A DNA stretch of 64,000 bases from Gammaproteobacteria bacterium (GTDB lineage: Bacteria > Gemmatimonadota > Gemmatimonadetes > Longimicrobiales > Gaopeijiaceae). A program made the translations under genes and the position numbers. The notes beneath the pieces are model-generated. The model did not search any database. It saw nothing but the letters and a program-made list of their open reading frames with translations, and was not told the DNA's origin. The first letter of the stretch is position 1. Each line of letters begins with the position of its first letter. This document shows positions 28,436-37,835 of the stretch, one piece after another. Where the stretch lies: contig JAPPMM010000051.1 in assembly GCA_028819075.1 (NCBI GenBank), positions 1 to 64,000 on the forward strand, in the 5' to 3' direction.

Positions 28436-30589
28436 CTACCGGGGCTGGCTCGTAACGGTCTCCTCCTCGTCGATCAGCCAGTGCACCATCCAACTGCGGA
28501 TGCGCTCCAGCCGGTCCACCAGCAGCCAGGGCTCGCCCGTGCGCGAGAGACCGTGGCTGGACCGGGGATAGCGCACCAGCTCGACGGGAACGCGCAGCTT
28601 CTTGAGCGACATGAACCACTGCTCGGCGTCGGGCATCGGAGTGCGCCAGTCCTGCTCGGAGTGGATGAGCAGGGTGGGTGCGGTCACGTTCTCGACATAG
28701 GAGATGGGCGACAGGCGCCTGTACAGGTCCCGCTCCTCCCACGGGGTGCCGCCGAACTCGTACTCCGTGAGCCCCTGGGCGTCCGAGGTGCCCCACCAGC
28801 TCTCCCAGTTGGTGATCGAGCGGCTCGAGGCGGAGGCGGCGAAACGGTCGGTGGTGGCGGTCAGCCAGTTGGACATGAAGCCGCCGTAGCTCCCGCCCGA
28901 GACGCCCAGGCGCTCGGGGTCGATGGCGGGATAGGCCGCGAGCGTGGCGTCAACGCCGGCGAGGTAGTCCTCGCGGTCGACGATGCCCCACTGCTCGAGG
29001 GTGGCGTACTGGAAGGCGTGCCCGTAGCCGGAGGAACCGCGCGGGTTGGTGTAGAGGACGTAGAGCCCCGCGGCGGAGAGCACATGGAAGGTCGGGAAGA
29101 AGGTATTGCCGTAGGCGCTGTGCGGCCCGCCGTGGATCTTGAGCACCATCGGGTAGCTGCGGCCCGGAACCTCGTCCACCGGCCGCACCACCCAGCCCTC
29201 GACCTCGATGCTGTCGTCCATCATCCATGCGATGCGCTCGGCGGGCATCAGCGTGATTTCGGAGAGCCAGCCGTCGTTGAAGCCGGTCGCCTTCTGCTCG
29301 GTGGAGCCGTCGCCGGCCGCCACGTAGAGCTCGGCCGGGGTCACCGGATCGGTGGCGGTGAACGCCATCACGCCGTCGTCGGCGGTAAACGAGAAGCCCG
29401 ACAGCCTGCGGTCGCCCGCGGTGACCTGCCGGATCTCACCTCCGGCCGCCGGAACGGCGAACAGGTGGGAATTGCCCCCGATCCCGGCGGAGAAGCGGAG
29501 CTCGCTGCCATCCTCCGACCAGGAGGGCGCTCCCGGCTGCAGATCCCAGCCCGCGGTGAGGTTGACGGCAAGGCCGCGCATGCTGCCGTCCGGCCCCACT
29601 TCGCGCACCATGAGGTCGGACTGCTCGCCGCGCGCGGGGCTGGACAGGTAGGCGATGGAGCCGCCGTCCGGCGAAAGCGCGGGCGCCGACTCGCTGCCGG
29701 GGTTGGTGGTGAGGCGGCGAACCGACCCGCCCGTCACCGCCACCGACCAGATGTCGCCCGTGTTCTCGGAGTTGTATTCGTCGTCCTGGCGTTCGTTGCC
29801 GGTGAAATAGATGCGCCGGCCATCCGAAGACCAGGCTACCCCACCCACGTCGAACTCGAGGTCGGTGAGCTGGCGCGCGGTGCCGCCGTCGGCGGACACT
29901 ACGAACAACTGGGTCTTGTCGCGCAACGAGTAGTGCGCGAGCAGGGGATGCACTCCGTCGCGCTTGTAGCGCATGGCCGTGATCACGTGGCCATCGAAGC
30001 GCTCCGCATCCAGCGTGCCGGTAACCGCGTCGGGCGCGATCTGGCGGTTGCCGTCGTCGTCGTCCCCGCCGTCCTCATCCGGGGCGCGGGTGAAGGCGAT
30101 GCTGCTCCCGTCGGGCGACCATACCGGCGAGCCTTCCACGCCCTCGATGTGGAAAGCCTCCCCGCCGGGACCGTCCACACGCAGGAACCAGATGGGGTTG
30201 GGGTCGTCGCCCCGGCTCGAGCGGAACGAGAGCAGGCGGCCGTCCGGCGACCAGCGCGGCCCGCTGGCTTCGGAGGTGGGATCGGAGAAGCGGATCGCTT
30301 CGCCGTCGGGCCTGCCGCCCGAGAGAGGCTGCAGCCACACCTCGCGGTGGCGCCGGTTCTCGTCCTCGATCACGCGCGTGACCGTGAAGGCGACGTACGC
30401 GCCGGTCGGCGACATCGCCGGCTCGGACACGCCCACGATGCGGTAGTAGTCCGTGGGTTGGAAGCCGCGCTCCTGCGCCATCAGCGGCGATGCGAGCCCG
30501 GCGATCAGGGCCAGGCTCGCCGCCACCACTTTCGCGGTATGGACAGGTGGTGCGCTATCGTGTAGCGATGCATGGGGCAGGCCGAACAT
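28436..30589 (-). CDS. Secreted S9C prolyl oligopeptidase/acylaminoacyl-peptidase-like serine peptidase
   Basis: A 717-residue precursor starting at ATG 30589 with AGGAGG eight bases upstream. The signal peptide is KVVAASLALIAGLASPLMAQ. A beta-propeller with blades such as MSPTGAYVAF, WSPDGRLLSF and WSPDGSSIAF fills the first 440 residues. The hydrolase domain has Ser in GVSGGSYGGFMSNW, an acidic residue in HSEQDWRTPM, and His in SSHGLSRTG. It should release short peptides outside the cytoplasm. It heads the S9-M14-M24-metF operon and is divergent from a regulatory-domain gene. Confidence 0.92.
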   Translation of the reverse strand: MFGLPHASLHDSAPPVHTAKVVAASLALIAGLASPLMAQERGFQPTDYYRIVGVSEPAMSPTGAYVAFTVTRVIEDENRRHREVWLQPLSGGRPDGEAIRFSDPTSEASGPRWSPDGRLLSFRSSRGDDPNPIWFLRVDGPGGEAFHIEGVEGSPVWSPDGSSIAFTRAPDEDGGDDDDGNRQIAPDAVTGTLDAERFDGHVITAMRYKRDGVHPLLAHYSLRDKTQLFVVSADGGTARQLTDLEFDVGGVAWSSDGRRIYFTGNERQDDEYNSENTGDIWSVAVTGGSVRRLTTNPGSESAPALSPDGGSIAYLSSPARGEQSDLMVREVGPDGSMRGLAVNLTAGWDLQPGAPSWSEDGSELRFSAGIGGNSHLFAVPAAGGEIRQVTAGDRRLSGFSFTADDGVMAFTATDPVTPAELYVAAGDGSTEQKATGFNDGWLSEITLMPAERIAWMMDDSIEVEGWVVRPVDEVPGRSYPMVLKIHGGPHSAYGNTFFPTFHVLSAAGLYVLYTNPRGSSGYGHAFQYATLEQWGIVDREDYLAGVDATLAAYPAIDPERLGVSGGSYGGFMSNWLTATTDRFAASASSRSITNWESWWGTSDAQGLTEYEFGGTPWEERDLYRRLSPISYVENVTAPTLLIHSEQDWRTPMPDAEQWFMSLKKLRVPVELVRYPRSSHGLSRTGEPWLLVDRLERIRSWMVHWLIDEEETVTSQPR

Positions 30590-30697
30590 CCCGGACCTCC
30601 TGCGCTCAACGAAACAACCGGTGATTTCACTCAATATAGGAAGAGGGCCGGGATCGCGGTAACTATGCCGTGCAGTCCAGTCAGGAGGATGCTCAGG

Positions 30698-32491
30698 ATG
30701 ACGACAGACGCAATGCACCGCGGCACGGCATCGACTCCCCGCACCGCGGGGCGGGTCGGTTCATGGTTGGTTTCGGCCGCCTGGCTGGCTGTCGCCTGCG
30801 CCGCCACCGCCTCAGCCGCCACCGCGCAGATCGTGCGCGGACGGGTGCTGGAGGAGGGCGCCGGCACCCCCTTGCCCGGCGCGATGATCGTGCTCGTCGA
30901 CGCCGAAGGAACCCAGGTGGGACGCATCCTCACCGACGACCTGGGCAGGTTCACGCTGCGCGCTCCGCGGACCGGCACCTACACGCTCCGCGCCGACCGA
31001 ATCGGCTACGCCAGCATTACCTCCCCACCGCTCGAACTGGCCGCCGGCGCGGCGGCCTTCCACGACATGGTGGTGCCGGTGCAGGCGATCGCGCTGGACA
31101 ACATCACGGTGGAAGGCGAGCGCCGCTGCGTACTGCGTCCGGAGGGTGGACTCGACGTGGCCCGGGTGTGGGAAGAGGCGCGCAAGGCGCTCGCGGCGGC
31201 GGCCTTCACCGACGAGACATCCGTCTATCGCTACGTCACCATGAGGTACGAGCGGGACCTCGACCCCGACGCGCGAACGGTGATGAACGAGCAGCGCAAC
31301 TTCAGCGACCTCATGCAGCGCCAGACCTTCGTCTCGCGGCCCGTCGAGGAACTCATGGCGGACGGCTTCGTGCAGGAGGAGGAGGACGGCACCTACTACT
31401 ACGCCCCCGACGCCAACGTGATGCTCTCGGACGCCTTCCTCGACACCCACTGCCTGCGCGTGCGCGAGGGCGAGGACGAAACCGAAGGCCTCATCGGGCT
31501 CGCCTTCGAACCCGTGGAGGGACGTCGCGGGCACATCGATATCGACGGCGTCATGTGGCTGGAGCCGGAGTCGTCGGAGCTCCAGTGGCTGGAGTACAAT
31601 TACGCGGATCTGGACGCCGACCTCCGTTCGCGCCATCTGGGGGGCAAGGTGATGTTCGCGGGGCTCCCCAACGGGACGTGGGTAGTGCGCGAGTGGTACA
31701 TCCGCATGCCCCGCCCCGGGATGCGGACCAATCCCTTCACCAACATCCCCGAGCGCTTCCTGGCCGGGATCCGCGAGACCGGCGCCGTGGTCATGCGCAT
31801 CCTGACCCCGCTGGGAGAGACGCTGGTCGAGGCCGAGACCGGGACGATCGAAGGGACGGTGCTGGATTCGCTGCATACCCGGCCGCTGGAAGGCGCGCGC
31901 GTGTTCGCGGAGGGGACCGATCACTCGGCGCTGACCGGGGAGGACGGCCTTTATCGGCTGACCGGGCTGACCGAAGGGGTGTACCGCATCGGCTACCACC
32001 ACCCGCTGCTCGAAGAGGTTGGCTTTGCGCCCGAGCCGGTGGAGGTCGAGGTGCGCCGCGGTCAGATCGCGCCGCTGCGGCTGCTGACGCCGTCCCGGGG
32101 CGAGGTGCTGCGCGATGCCTGCGCCGAGGTGGAGGCGGTGGATCGTACCTCCGTGCTGGCCGGCCGGGTGGTGGACGGAGTCTCGGGAGTCCCCGTGGAC
32201 GGCGCCCTCGTCACGGCTACCTGGACCGGGTGGGACATCGGCACCATCGCGCGGGGAAGCAACCCGCGCGGCGGGGGCGACCCCAACGCCGGCCTTGTGC
32301 GGCTCGAGCAGCGGGACGGCCAGTACGAGGCAATCACCGGCGGGGACGGCCGCTTCCTCTTCTGCCGGGTGCCCGTGGGACCGAGCGTGGTGGTCGAAGC
32401 GGCAGTGGCGGACCGCGCGGCCGAGCCCGAGACCCTCGTCCTGGAGGAGGCGGGCCGGCCCGAGTTCATGACCGTGTACATCAGGAACTGA
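30698..32491 (+). CDS. Secreted carboxypeptidase-regulatory-like domain protein
   Basis: A 597-residue precursor starting at ATG 30698, nine bases after AGGAGG (30683-30688). A nearer ATG at 30689 abuts that site and is less likely. A signal peptide is followed by three predicted regulatory beta-sandwich domains with RVLEEGAGTPLPGAMIVL, TVLDSLHTRPLEGARVF and RVVDGVSGVPVDGALV, each ending in a GRF or GLY turn. The middle part (about 140-400) is family-specific. Such proteins occur beside TonB receptors and peptidases in Gemmatimonadota. It is likely periplasmic or cell-surface; no catalytic motif is seen. Confidence 0.85.
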   Translation: MTTDAMHRGTASTPRTAGRVGSWLVSAAWLAVACAATASAATAQIVRGRVLEEGAGTPLPGAMIVLVDAEGTQVGRILTDDLGRFTLRAPRTGTYTLRADRIGYASITSPPLELAAGAAAFHDMVVPVQAIALDNITVEGERRCVLRPEGGLDVARVWEEARKALAAAAFTDETSVYRYVTMRYERDLDPDARTVMNEQRNFSDLMQRQTFVSRPVEELMADGFVQEEEDGTYYYAPDANVMLSDAFLDTHCLRVREGEDETEGLIGLAFEPVEGRRGHIDIDGVMWLEPESSELQWLEYNYADLDADLRSRHLGGKVMFAGLPNGTWVVREWYIRMPRPGMRTNPFTNIPERFLAGIRETGAVVMRILTPLGETLVEAETGTIEGTVLDSLHTRPLEGARVFAEGTDHSALTGEDGLYRLTGLTEGVYRIGYHHPLLEEVGFAPEPVEVEVRRGQIAPLRLLTPSRGEVLRDACAEVEAVDRTSVLAGRVVDGVSGVPVDGALVTATWTGWDIGTIARGSNPRGGGDPNAGLVRLEQRDGQYEAITGGDGRFLFCRVPVGPSVVVEAAVADRAAEPETLVLEEAGRPEFMTVYIRN

Positions 32492-32518
32492 CAGAATCCA
32501 CTCAACCGGCACTCAACG

Positions 32519-34669
32519 ATGACCCATCCTCTGCATCACGACGCTGTCCGGCCAAAGTCCCGGAGCGTGCCCGGCTCGTTCCTGCGAGGGAATCCGGCGC
32601 GTGAACTGGCCCTCGCAGGCATCGCCTTGGCGCTGGCCGTGGCGAACCTCCCCGCCCCGCTGGCGGGCCAGGAGCCTGATTCGTCCGCGGTCATTCCGCT
32701 CGACGAGATCGAGGTGACGGTGCTGCGCACGCCCATCCTGCTGGGCGAGGTTCCCTTCGCGGTCTCGGTGCTGGGTGAATCGGCGCTCACGCGCGGCAAG
32801 GCCGGGCTCTCCATCGAGGAGGCGCTGCAGGGCCTGCCCGGCGTCCAGGTGCAGAACCGCTACAACTCGGCGGTGGGCGAGCGCATCTCCATCCGCGGTT
32901 TCGGCGCCCGCTCCCAGTTCGGCGTGCGCGGGGTGACGGTGCTCGTGGACGGCATTCCCGCGACCCTGCCCGACGGGCAGTCGACCCTCGACCACCTCGA
33001 CCTGGGCACCCTGGGAAGGGTGGAGGCGCTGCGCGGCCCAGGCTCGTCCGCGTACGGCAACGGCGCGGGCGGGGTGCTGCGCTTCGAGACCCGGCGCGCG
33101 GCCGACCAGCCCTTCCGCCAGGATTTCTCCACCATCTTCGGGAGCAACGGCATGAGCCGGCTCCAGGCCACCGCCAACGGGGCGTCGGGTGACCGCGAGT
33201 ACCTGCTCAGCGCCTCCCGGTTCAACTACGACGGCTTCCGCATCAACCCGATCGCCAACGACGGCTCGCTCTACGGGGGCGCGCGCCGACTGCATCTGAA
33301 CGGCCAGCTGCGCTCGCCCGCCGCGGAGGGCGAGCTGGTGGTGACCGCGAATCTGGCCAACCTCGACGGAGAAAACCCGGGATCGCTCAACGACTCGCTG
33401 ATGGCGATCGGTGACCGGCGCTCGCATACCGGAAGCATCTTCCAGCAGACCAACAAGAAGGTCACGCAGGGGCAGCTCGGGTTCGCCTGGACCGGCCCCG
33501 CCGCCGCGGGCGAGGCGGACATCTCGGCTTGGGGCCTGTTCCGGAACCTCGACAATCCCATCCCGTCCGCGGTTATCGACCTGAAGCGCACCGCGGCAGG
33601 CGCGCGCGGCGCACTCCGGGGACAGGCCGGGGAGTCGGGACAGTTCACCTGGAACCTGGGCGGCGAGCTCGCCCTGCAGCGCGACGACCGCCAGAACCAC
33701 GGCAACGCCAGGGGCGAGCGGTCCGACCTCAGGCTCGACCAACTGGAGAACGTCCGCACCCTCGCGTTCTTCGGTCAGGGCGACCTGAGGCTGGGTGAGC
33801 GCGCCCGGCTGGTGGGCGGCGTGCGCTACGACCGCCTGAACTTCTCCGTGGACGACGCGTTCCTCTCCAACGGCGACGACTCGGGCGACCGCCTGATGGA
33901 CGCCATCAGCCCCTCGGTCGGGCTGCATGTCGCGGCCGGCCCCTCCGTCGGCCTGTTCGCGACCGTCGGCACCTCGTTCGAGAGCCCCACCACGACCGAG
34001 CTGGCCAACGACCCCAGCGGACGCGGCGGCTTCAACCCGGAGCTGAACCCGCAGCGCAGCCTGAGCCTTGAAGCCGGGGCGCGAGGCGTCTCCGGGAACC
34101 GGTTCGCCTACGAGTTCAGCGTCTTCACCACCAGCATCACCGACGCGCTGGTCCCCATCGAGGTGCCCGACATCGACCGCACCTTCTACGCGAATGCCGG
34201 GTCGGCGAGCCACCAGGGCTTCGAGGCCGCCTTCACCCTCGCGGCGGGCGGCGGCGCCTCCCTGCGCGCGACCTACAGCTACACCGACGCGGTCTTCGAC
34301 GACTACGTGGCGCGCGGCAACGACTACGGCGGCAACCAGATCCCGGGACTCGCCCCCCACCGCGCGGAAGCCATCGCCTCGCTGGACCAGCCGGGCTGGT
34401 TCGCTGAACTGCGGCTGACCCGGGTGTCGGCCATTCCCGTCAACGACGTCAACACCGCCGAGACGAATCCCTACCAGCTTCTGGACATGCGCTTCGAGCT
34501 GGATCCGGTGCCCGTCGGCGCGCTCGACGTGGCCCCGGTGGCGGGCGTAACCAACATCTTCGACACCCTCTACACCGCGTCGGTGGTGGTGAACGCCTTC
34601 GGGAGGCGCTTCAACGAGCCCGGTCCCGGCCGCAGCTTCTACGTCGGCCTGCGCGCAGGGCTGCCGTGA
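32519..34669 (+). CDS. TonB-dependent outer-membrane receptor
   Basis: A 716-residue receptor. After the signal sequence (ELALAGIALALAVANLPAPLAG), a TonB-box-like region (DEIEVTVLRTP) precedes the plug (SIEEALQGLPGVQVQ, ERISIRGFGARSQFGVRG). The long C-terminal barrel ends in FYVGLRAGLP, weaker than the usual aromatic terminus. It should import a large substrate, such as a siderophore or peptide, using TonB energy. No ferric-uptake box is visible. It ends with a GTGA overlap to the next gene. Confidence 0.9.
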   Translation: MTHPLHHDAVRPKSRSVPGSFLRGNPARELALAGIALALAVANLPAPLAGQEPDSSAVIPLDEIEVTVLRTPILLGEVPFAVSVLGESALTRGKAGLSIEEALQGLPGVQVQNRYNSAVGERISIRGFGARSQFGVRGVTVLVDGIPATLPDGQSTLDHLDLGTLGRVEALRGPGSSAYGNGAGGVLRFETRRAADQPFRQDFSTIFGSNGMSRLQATANGASGDREYLLSASRFNYDGFRINPIANDGSLYGGARRLHLNGQLRSPAAEGELVVTANLANLDGENPGSLNDSLMAIGDRRSHTGSIFQQTNKKVTQGQLGFAWTGPAAAGEADISAWGLFRNLDNPIPSAVIDLKRTAAGARGALRGQAGESGQFTWNLGGELALQRDDRQNHGNARGERSDLRLDQLENVRTLAFFGQGDLRLGERARLVGGVRYDRLNFSVDDAFLSNGDDSGDRLMDAISPSVGLHVAAGPSVGLFATVGTSFESPTTTELANDPSGRGGFNPELNPQRSLSLEAGARGVSGNRFAYEFSVFTTSITDALVPIEVPDIDRTFYANAGSASHQGFEAAFTLAAGGGASLRATYSYTDAVFDDYVARGNDYGGNQIPGLAPHRAEAIASLDQPGWFAELRLTRVSAIPVNDVNTAETNPYQLLDMRFELDPVPVGALDVAPVAGVTNIFDTLYTASVVVNAFGRRFNEPGPGRSFYVGLRAGLP

Positions 34670-35184
34670 TCCGAACCTTCGCGGTTCTGCTGCTGGCCGG
34701 TTGTGCGGGACTCGCTCCCGGCGGCTTGCTGCATGCACAGTCCCCGGTCGGCCCGGGGGATGATCCACCCGTCTACCGCTACGGTCTGACCCTCGGGGGC
34801 ACCGCCCTCATCTCCCTGGTCTTCGAGTACGAGTCCAACAACCGGGCGGTGGAATTCGCGCTCGGCACCTTCTCGGGGCGGGACCTGTCGCTGGCGGTCA
34901 CCGGCAAGCAGTATCTCGGCGGGGGCGACCTTCGGGCATTCGCCGGCGCCGGACTATGGGGCGTCGCCGCCTTCCCTGCCGACCAGCGTACCGGGTTCGC
35001 CCTGATCGCGCGGGCACCCATCGGGGTGGACTGGCACGCGCTCGAGCGACACGCCGCCGGATTCGAGCTCAACCTCAACCGGGCCCTGGCCATGCGCCGC
35101 CCCGACCCGGCGGACGAACGTCCGCCGCGCACCCGCATCGTCCCGCTACCTGCCTTCTACTACCGCTTCGCGGATCCGCGCTGA
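34666..35184 (+). CDS. Small secreted, probably outer-membrane beta-barrel, protein
   Basis: A 172-residue product starting at GTG 34666, which overlaps the receptor stop (GTGA). The signal peptide is FAVLLLAGCAGLAPGGLLHAQ; its AGC could be a lipobox, but the HAQ cleavage site fits better. The remainder alternates short strands and Gly turns (YGLTLGGTALISLVFEYES, GGGDLRAFAGAGLWG), suggesting a small beta-barrel. It may be an accessory to the TonB receptor, judged from translational coupling; the family is not recognised. Confidence 0.65.
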   Translation: MIRTFAVLLLAGCAGLAPGGLLHAQSPVGPGDDPPVYRYGLTLGGTALISLVFEYESNNRAVEFALGTFSGRDLSLAVTGKQYLGGGDLRAFAGAGLWGVAAFPADQRTGFALIARAPIGVDWHALERHAAGFELNLNRALAMRRPDPADERPPRTRIVPLPAFYYRFADPR

Positions 35185-35185
35185 G

Positions 35186-35203
35186 AGCCGGCGACCCCCG
35201 GCT
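35186..35203 (+). terminator. Possible terminator hairpin after the receptor operon
   Basis: AGCCGG (35186-35191) pairs with CCGGCT (35198-35203) around a 6-base loop, starting one base after the stop codon. There is no T-run, so factor-independent termination is uncertain. Confidence 0.3.
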
Positions 35204-35280
35204 TCCGCACTAGCGGGCTCATACAGTCACGGCTGGTCGTGAGTCGTCTGGCTGCACCGGATCCCGCCGGACGCGGTATG

Positions 35281-35309
35281 TTGATTTTTCAGCATTTGTT
35301 TGATATGGT
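35281..35309 (+). promoter_or_regulatory. Sigma70-like promoter upstream of blaI
   Basis: TTGATT (35281-35286) and TATGGT (35304-35309) have 17-base spacing and sit in an unusually AT-rich patch compared with the flanks, about 115 bp before the blaI start. No perfect BlaI-type dyad was seen next to it. The rest of 35204-35424 shows no gene. Confidence 0.45.
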
Positions 35310-35424
35310 GTCCTGCAGATACCGATCCACCCCGTCGGAACGCGGCATGGAGTTCTTCCCGTGTTCCGACTGGAACCGCTGACACCGCTATCGCATGAAC
35401 CCACCACCAGGGAGCGCGAAACAG

Positions 35425-35808
35425 GTGAACGAACGTCCCCAGCCAAGCAGGCGGGAACGCCAGGTCATGGACATCCTCTACGAGTCGGGCGGCGCTACCG
35501 CCGCCCAGATCCGCGAGCGCATGGCGGACCCGCCGACGGACTCGGCCGTCCGCTCGATCCTGCGCATCCTGATCGACAAGGGACACCTGACCCGCGAGCT
35601 GGACGGCCTCCGTTACGTCTATTCGCCGACGACACCGACCCCGCGCGCAAGTCGTTCCGCCATGCGTCACGTGCTGTCGACGTTCTTCGGCGGCTGTGTC
35701 GAGGGCGCGGTCGCAACGCTTCTCAAGCTCTCTGACGGCGACCTGACATCGGCCCAGCGCAAGCGCATCAAGGCGATGATCGATGAAGCCGCGGAGGCAG
35801 GGCGATGA
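35425..35808 (+). CDS. BlaI/MecI-type winged-helix repressor
   Basis: A 127-residue protein from GTG 35425, chosen because AGGGAG lies 10 bases upstream and the length fits the family; ATG 35395 would add ten residues. It carries the BlaI fold: PSRRERQVMDILYESGG, AQIRERM, DSAVRSILRILIDKGHL and a short wing (LDGLRYVYSP), followed by a dimerisation part (VLSTFFGGCVEGAVATLL). Family members bind dyads near their own promoter and are cleaved when the BlaR1-like sensor is activated. It overlaps the sensor gene by ATGA. Confidence 0.9.
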   Translation: MNERPQPSRRERQVMDILYESGGATAAQIRERMADPPTDSAVRSILRILIDKGHLTRELDGLRYVYSPTTPTPRASRSAMRHVLSTFFGGCVEGAVATLLKLSDGDLTSAQRKRIKAMIDEAAEAGR

Positions 35809-37775
35809 GCACACTGGAGGTTGCTTCCGGCGGAGTTGCCGGACTGGTTGTGAAGGCCACATTGGTGCTGTGTCTGGCGCTGGCGGTGGCGTGGCTCGGG
35901 CGCCGGGGATCCGCTCGAACCCTGCACCTGCTCTGGACGACCACGTTTGTCGTGCTGCTGGCATTGCCGGTAGCGAGTCTGCTGGGCCCGTCGTGGCCGG
36001 TCCCGATTCTGCCGGCCCGGGACGCTCAGGCCGGGATGCCGTCCCTTGAGCGGACAGTGGAACGGGCATCCGATGCGGGAATGCCGCGCGACATGCCCGG
36101 CGCACCCATCTCAGCCGAGTCGCTACGGCAGGCGACCCGCCAGATGACCGCGTCCGGTGCCTCGCCGGTCGAATCCGGCTCGCCGCAGCCCGGAACGAGC
36201 GGTTTACCCTCCCCGTCGACTCTCTCCGCCATCGCGTTCCTCATCTGGATAGTGGGCTGCGCTGCGGCGCTCTTGTCTCTGGTCGTGGGCAGCCTCCGTT
36301 TCCGGAAGCTGGTTCGCGCGGCGGTTCCCATGAGCAAACCTGGCTGGCGGCAGCAGGCAGCCTCGATCCGGCGGCGTCTGGGCATGCGGCAGGACGTGCG
36401 AATCCTGTCGAGCGCAAGCGCGACTATACCGATGACGGGGGGGCTGTGGCGGTCCGTGGTTCTACTCCCGTCCTCGGCCGAAGATTGGACGGCGGATCGC
36501 CGCGAGGTTGTGCTTGCACACGAACTCGTGCATGTGCGCAGACGCGATGCGTTGCGGCAGCTCCTCGGCCGCGTGGCGGCGGCTTGTTACTGGTTTCATC
36601 CTCTGGGCTGGCTGGCATCCCGCTTGTCGGCGGTGGCCAGCGAACGGTCCTGCGACGAGGAGGTCCTGGCTCTGGGCACACGGCCTTCGGAGTACGCCGG
36701 GCACCTGTTATCGCTGGCGTCGGAGACCGTCGGCCGCCCGGCCGCTCTGGCCCTGGGCATGGTGCAGCGCTCGCAACTGGAAGACCGCATTCTCTCCATT
36801 CTCAGGCAGCATCGCCCGCGCTATTCCGCGGTTGGCACCGCGTCCGCGCTGGCCGCGATCGGCGTGGCGGGCATGCTCGTCGCCTGCGGGAGTCCGGTGC
36901 CGAGAGAGCTGGCCCCGCGGCCCCCGACCCCGGAGAATGCGGAAACGGAGCGTCTGGCCGCTGCGCCTCCGGTGCCGGAAACGATGGAACTCGCACCGCC
37001 TGTCACCGATACACCGCCCGTCGAATCGCGAAGTGTTGAGCCCGCACCCGCTCCGCTTGCGACATCTGAGGCCGTTAGCGGCCAGCCCTTCCAGTGCAAT
37101 CCGGGAAGGTGGACCGTAGTGCGTCGAAGGGGCGAATGGACCCTCCAGCGCCATGTGGACGGCCTTCGCATGTGTATGCGCAACCGCGGCAACTTCGACA
37201 TCGGGTCGCAGAACGTGGCCACCGCCAGCGCGGATGAAGAAAGCTGGCTCGTGCTCGAGTCGCAGGCGGAGAGGCTGCACCGGCTGGTAGTCACCCGTGG
37301 TCCCGGCGGGCTGGAGTACGACTGGAGCATCGATGGGCGCTCCGAGGTCTTTGACGCCCGGGCCGAGGAATGGCGTGACCTGATGCTGACCGTGATGAAT
37401 GGAGACCTCGAGGTACAGGACGTCCTCGCCGAGGAAAGTAGCCTGAAGGAAGTCGGATGGGCCCATCGAAGGCACGTAAGCGGCCTGCAGCGTCAGATCG
37501 GCGCCCACCAGAGGCACGTCCGCGACCTGCACCGCCAGTTGGCGCGCACCGACGACCTCGCCCAAAGGGTGCGAGAGATCGACGAGCAGATCGAGGAATA
37601 CGACCTCGACGGCAAGATCCGGGGAATCGAAATCCAGATCGAGGAATACGACCTCGATGGCAAGCTGGAGGAAGCCGAGGCTCGGGTCGAGGAATTCGAC
37701 GCCGACGGGCGCATCGACGAGATCGAGCGCTCGCTGGAGGACGAGATCGCCGCCCTGCGCCGCATCGTCGGGTAA
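35805..37775 (+). CDS. BlaR1/MecR1-type M56 zinc metalloprotease sensor
   Basis: A 656-residue protein overlapping BlaI by ATGA. Membrane segments lie near residues 13-32, 45-62, 142-163 and 345-360. The M56 protease motif HELVH is at 239-243, with the downstream Glu in SERSCDEEVL. From about residue 362 a Pro-rich linker leads to an extracytoplasmic tail without a penicillin-binding domain. The tail contains coiled coil and ends with three 16-residue repeats (595-642). Like BlaR1 it should turn an outside signal into cleavage of BlaI, but the ligand is not a beta-lactam on this evidence. Confidence 0.88.
   Translation: MSTLEVASGGVAGLVVKATLVLCLALAVAWLGRRGSARTLHLLWTTTFVVLLALPVASLLGPSWPVPILPARDAQAGMPSLERTVERASDAGMPRDMPGAPISAESLRQATRQMTASGASPVESGSPQPGTSGLPSPSTLSAIAFLIWIVGCAAALLSLVVGSLRFRKLVRAAVPMSKPGWRQQAASIRRRLGMRQDVRILSSASATIPMTGGLWRSVVLLPSSAEDWTADRREVVLAHELVHVRRRDALRQLLGRVAAACYWFHPLGWLASRLSAVASERSCDEEVLALGTRPSEYAGHLLSLASETVGRPAALALGMVQRSQLEDRILSILRQHRPRYSAVGTASALAAIGVAGMLVACGSPVPRELAPRPPTPENAETERLAAAPPVPETMELAPPVTDTPPVESRSVEPAPAPLATSEAVSGQPFQCNPGRWTVVRRRGEWTLQRHVDGLRMCMRNRGNFDIGSQNVATASADEESWLVLESQAERLHRLVVTRGPGGLEYDWSIDGRSEVFDARAEEWRDLMLTVMNGDLEVQDVLAEESSLKEVGWAHRRHVSGLQRQIGAHQRHVRDLHRQLARTDDLAQRVREIDEQIEEYDLDGKIRGIEIQIEEYDLDGKLEEAEARVEEFDADGRIDEIERSLEDEIAALRRIVG
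37587..37730 (+). repeat. Three 48-bp in-frame tandem repeats in the BlaR1-like gene
   Basis: Three 16-residue units: QIEEYDLDGKIRGIEI, QIEEYDLDGKLEEAEA and RVEEFDADGRIDEIER. The first two share their first ten residues exactly, and the third keeps the EE-x-D-x-DG pattern. The DxDG core is calcium-loop-like, but no full EF-hand is present. The units lie in the predicted extracytoplasmic tail. Confidence 0.9.
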
Positions 37776-37835
37776 CGCCTTCGGGCCCAGCCCGGAAACC
37801 GGGAATACCACCCACCTACAGCCGGAGTGCGCCAG

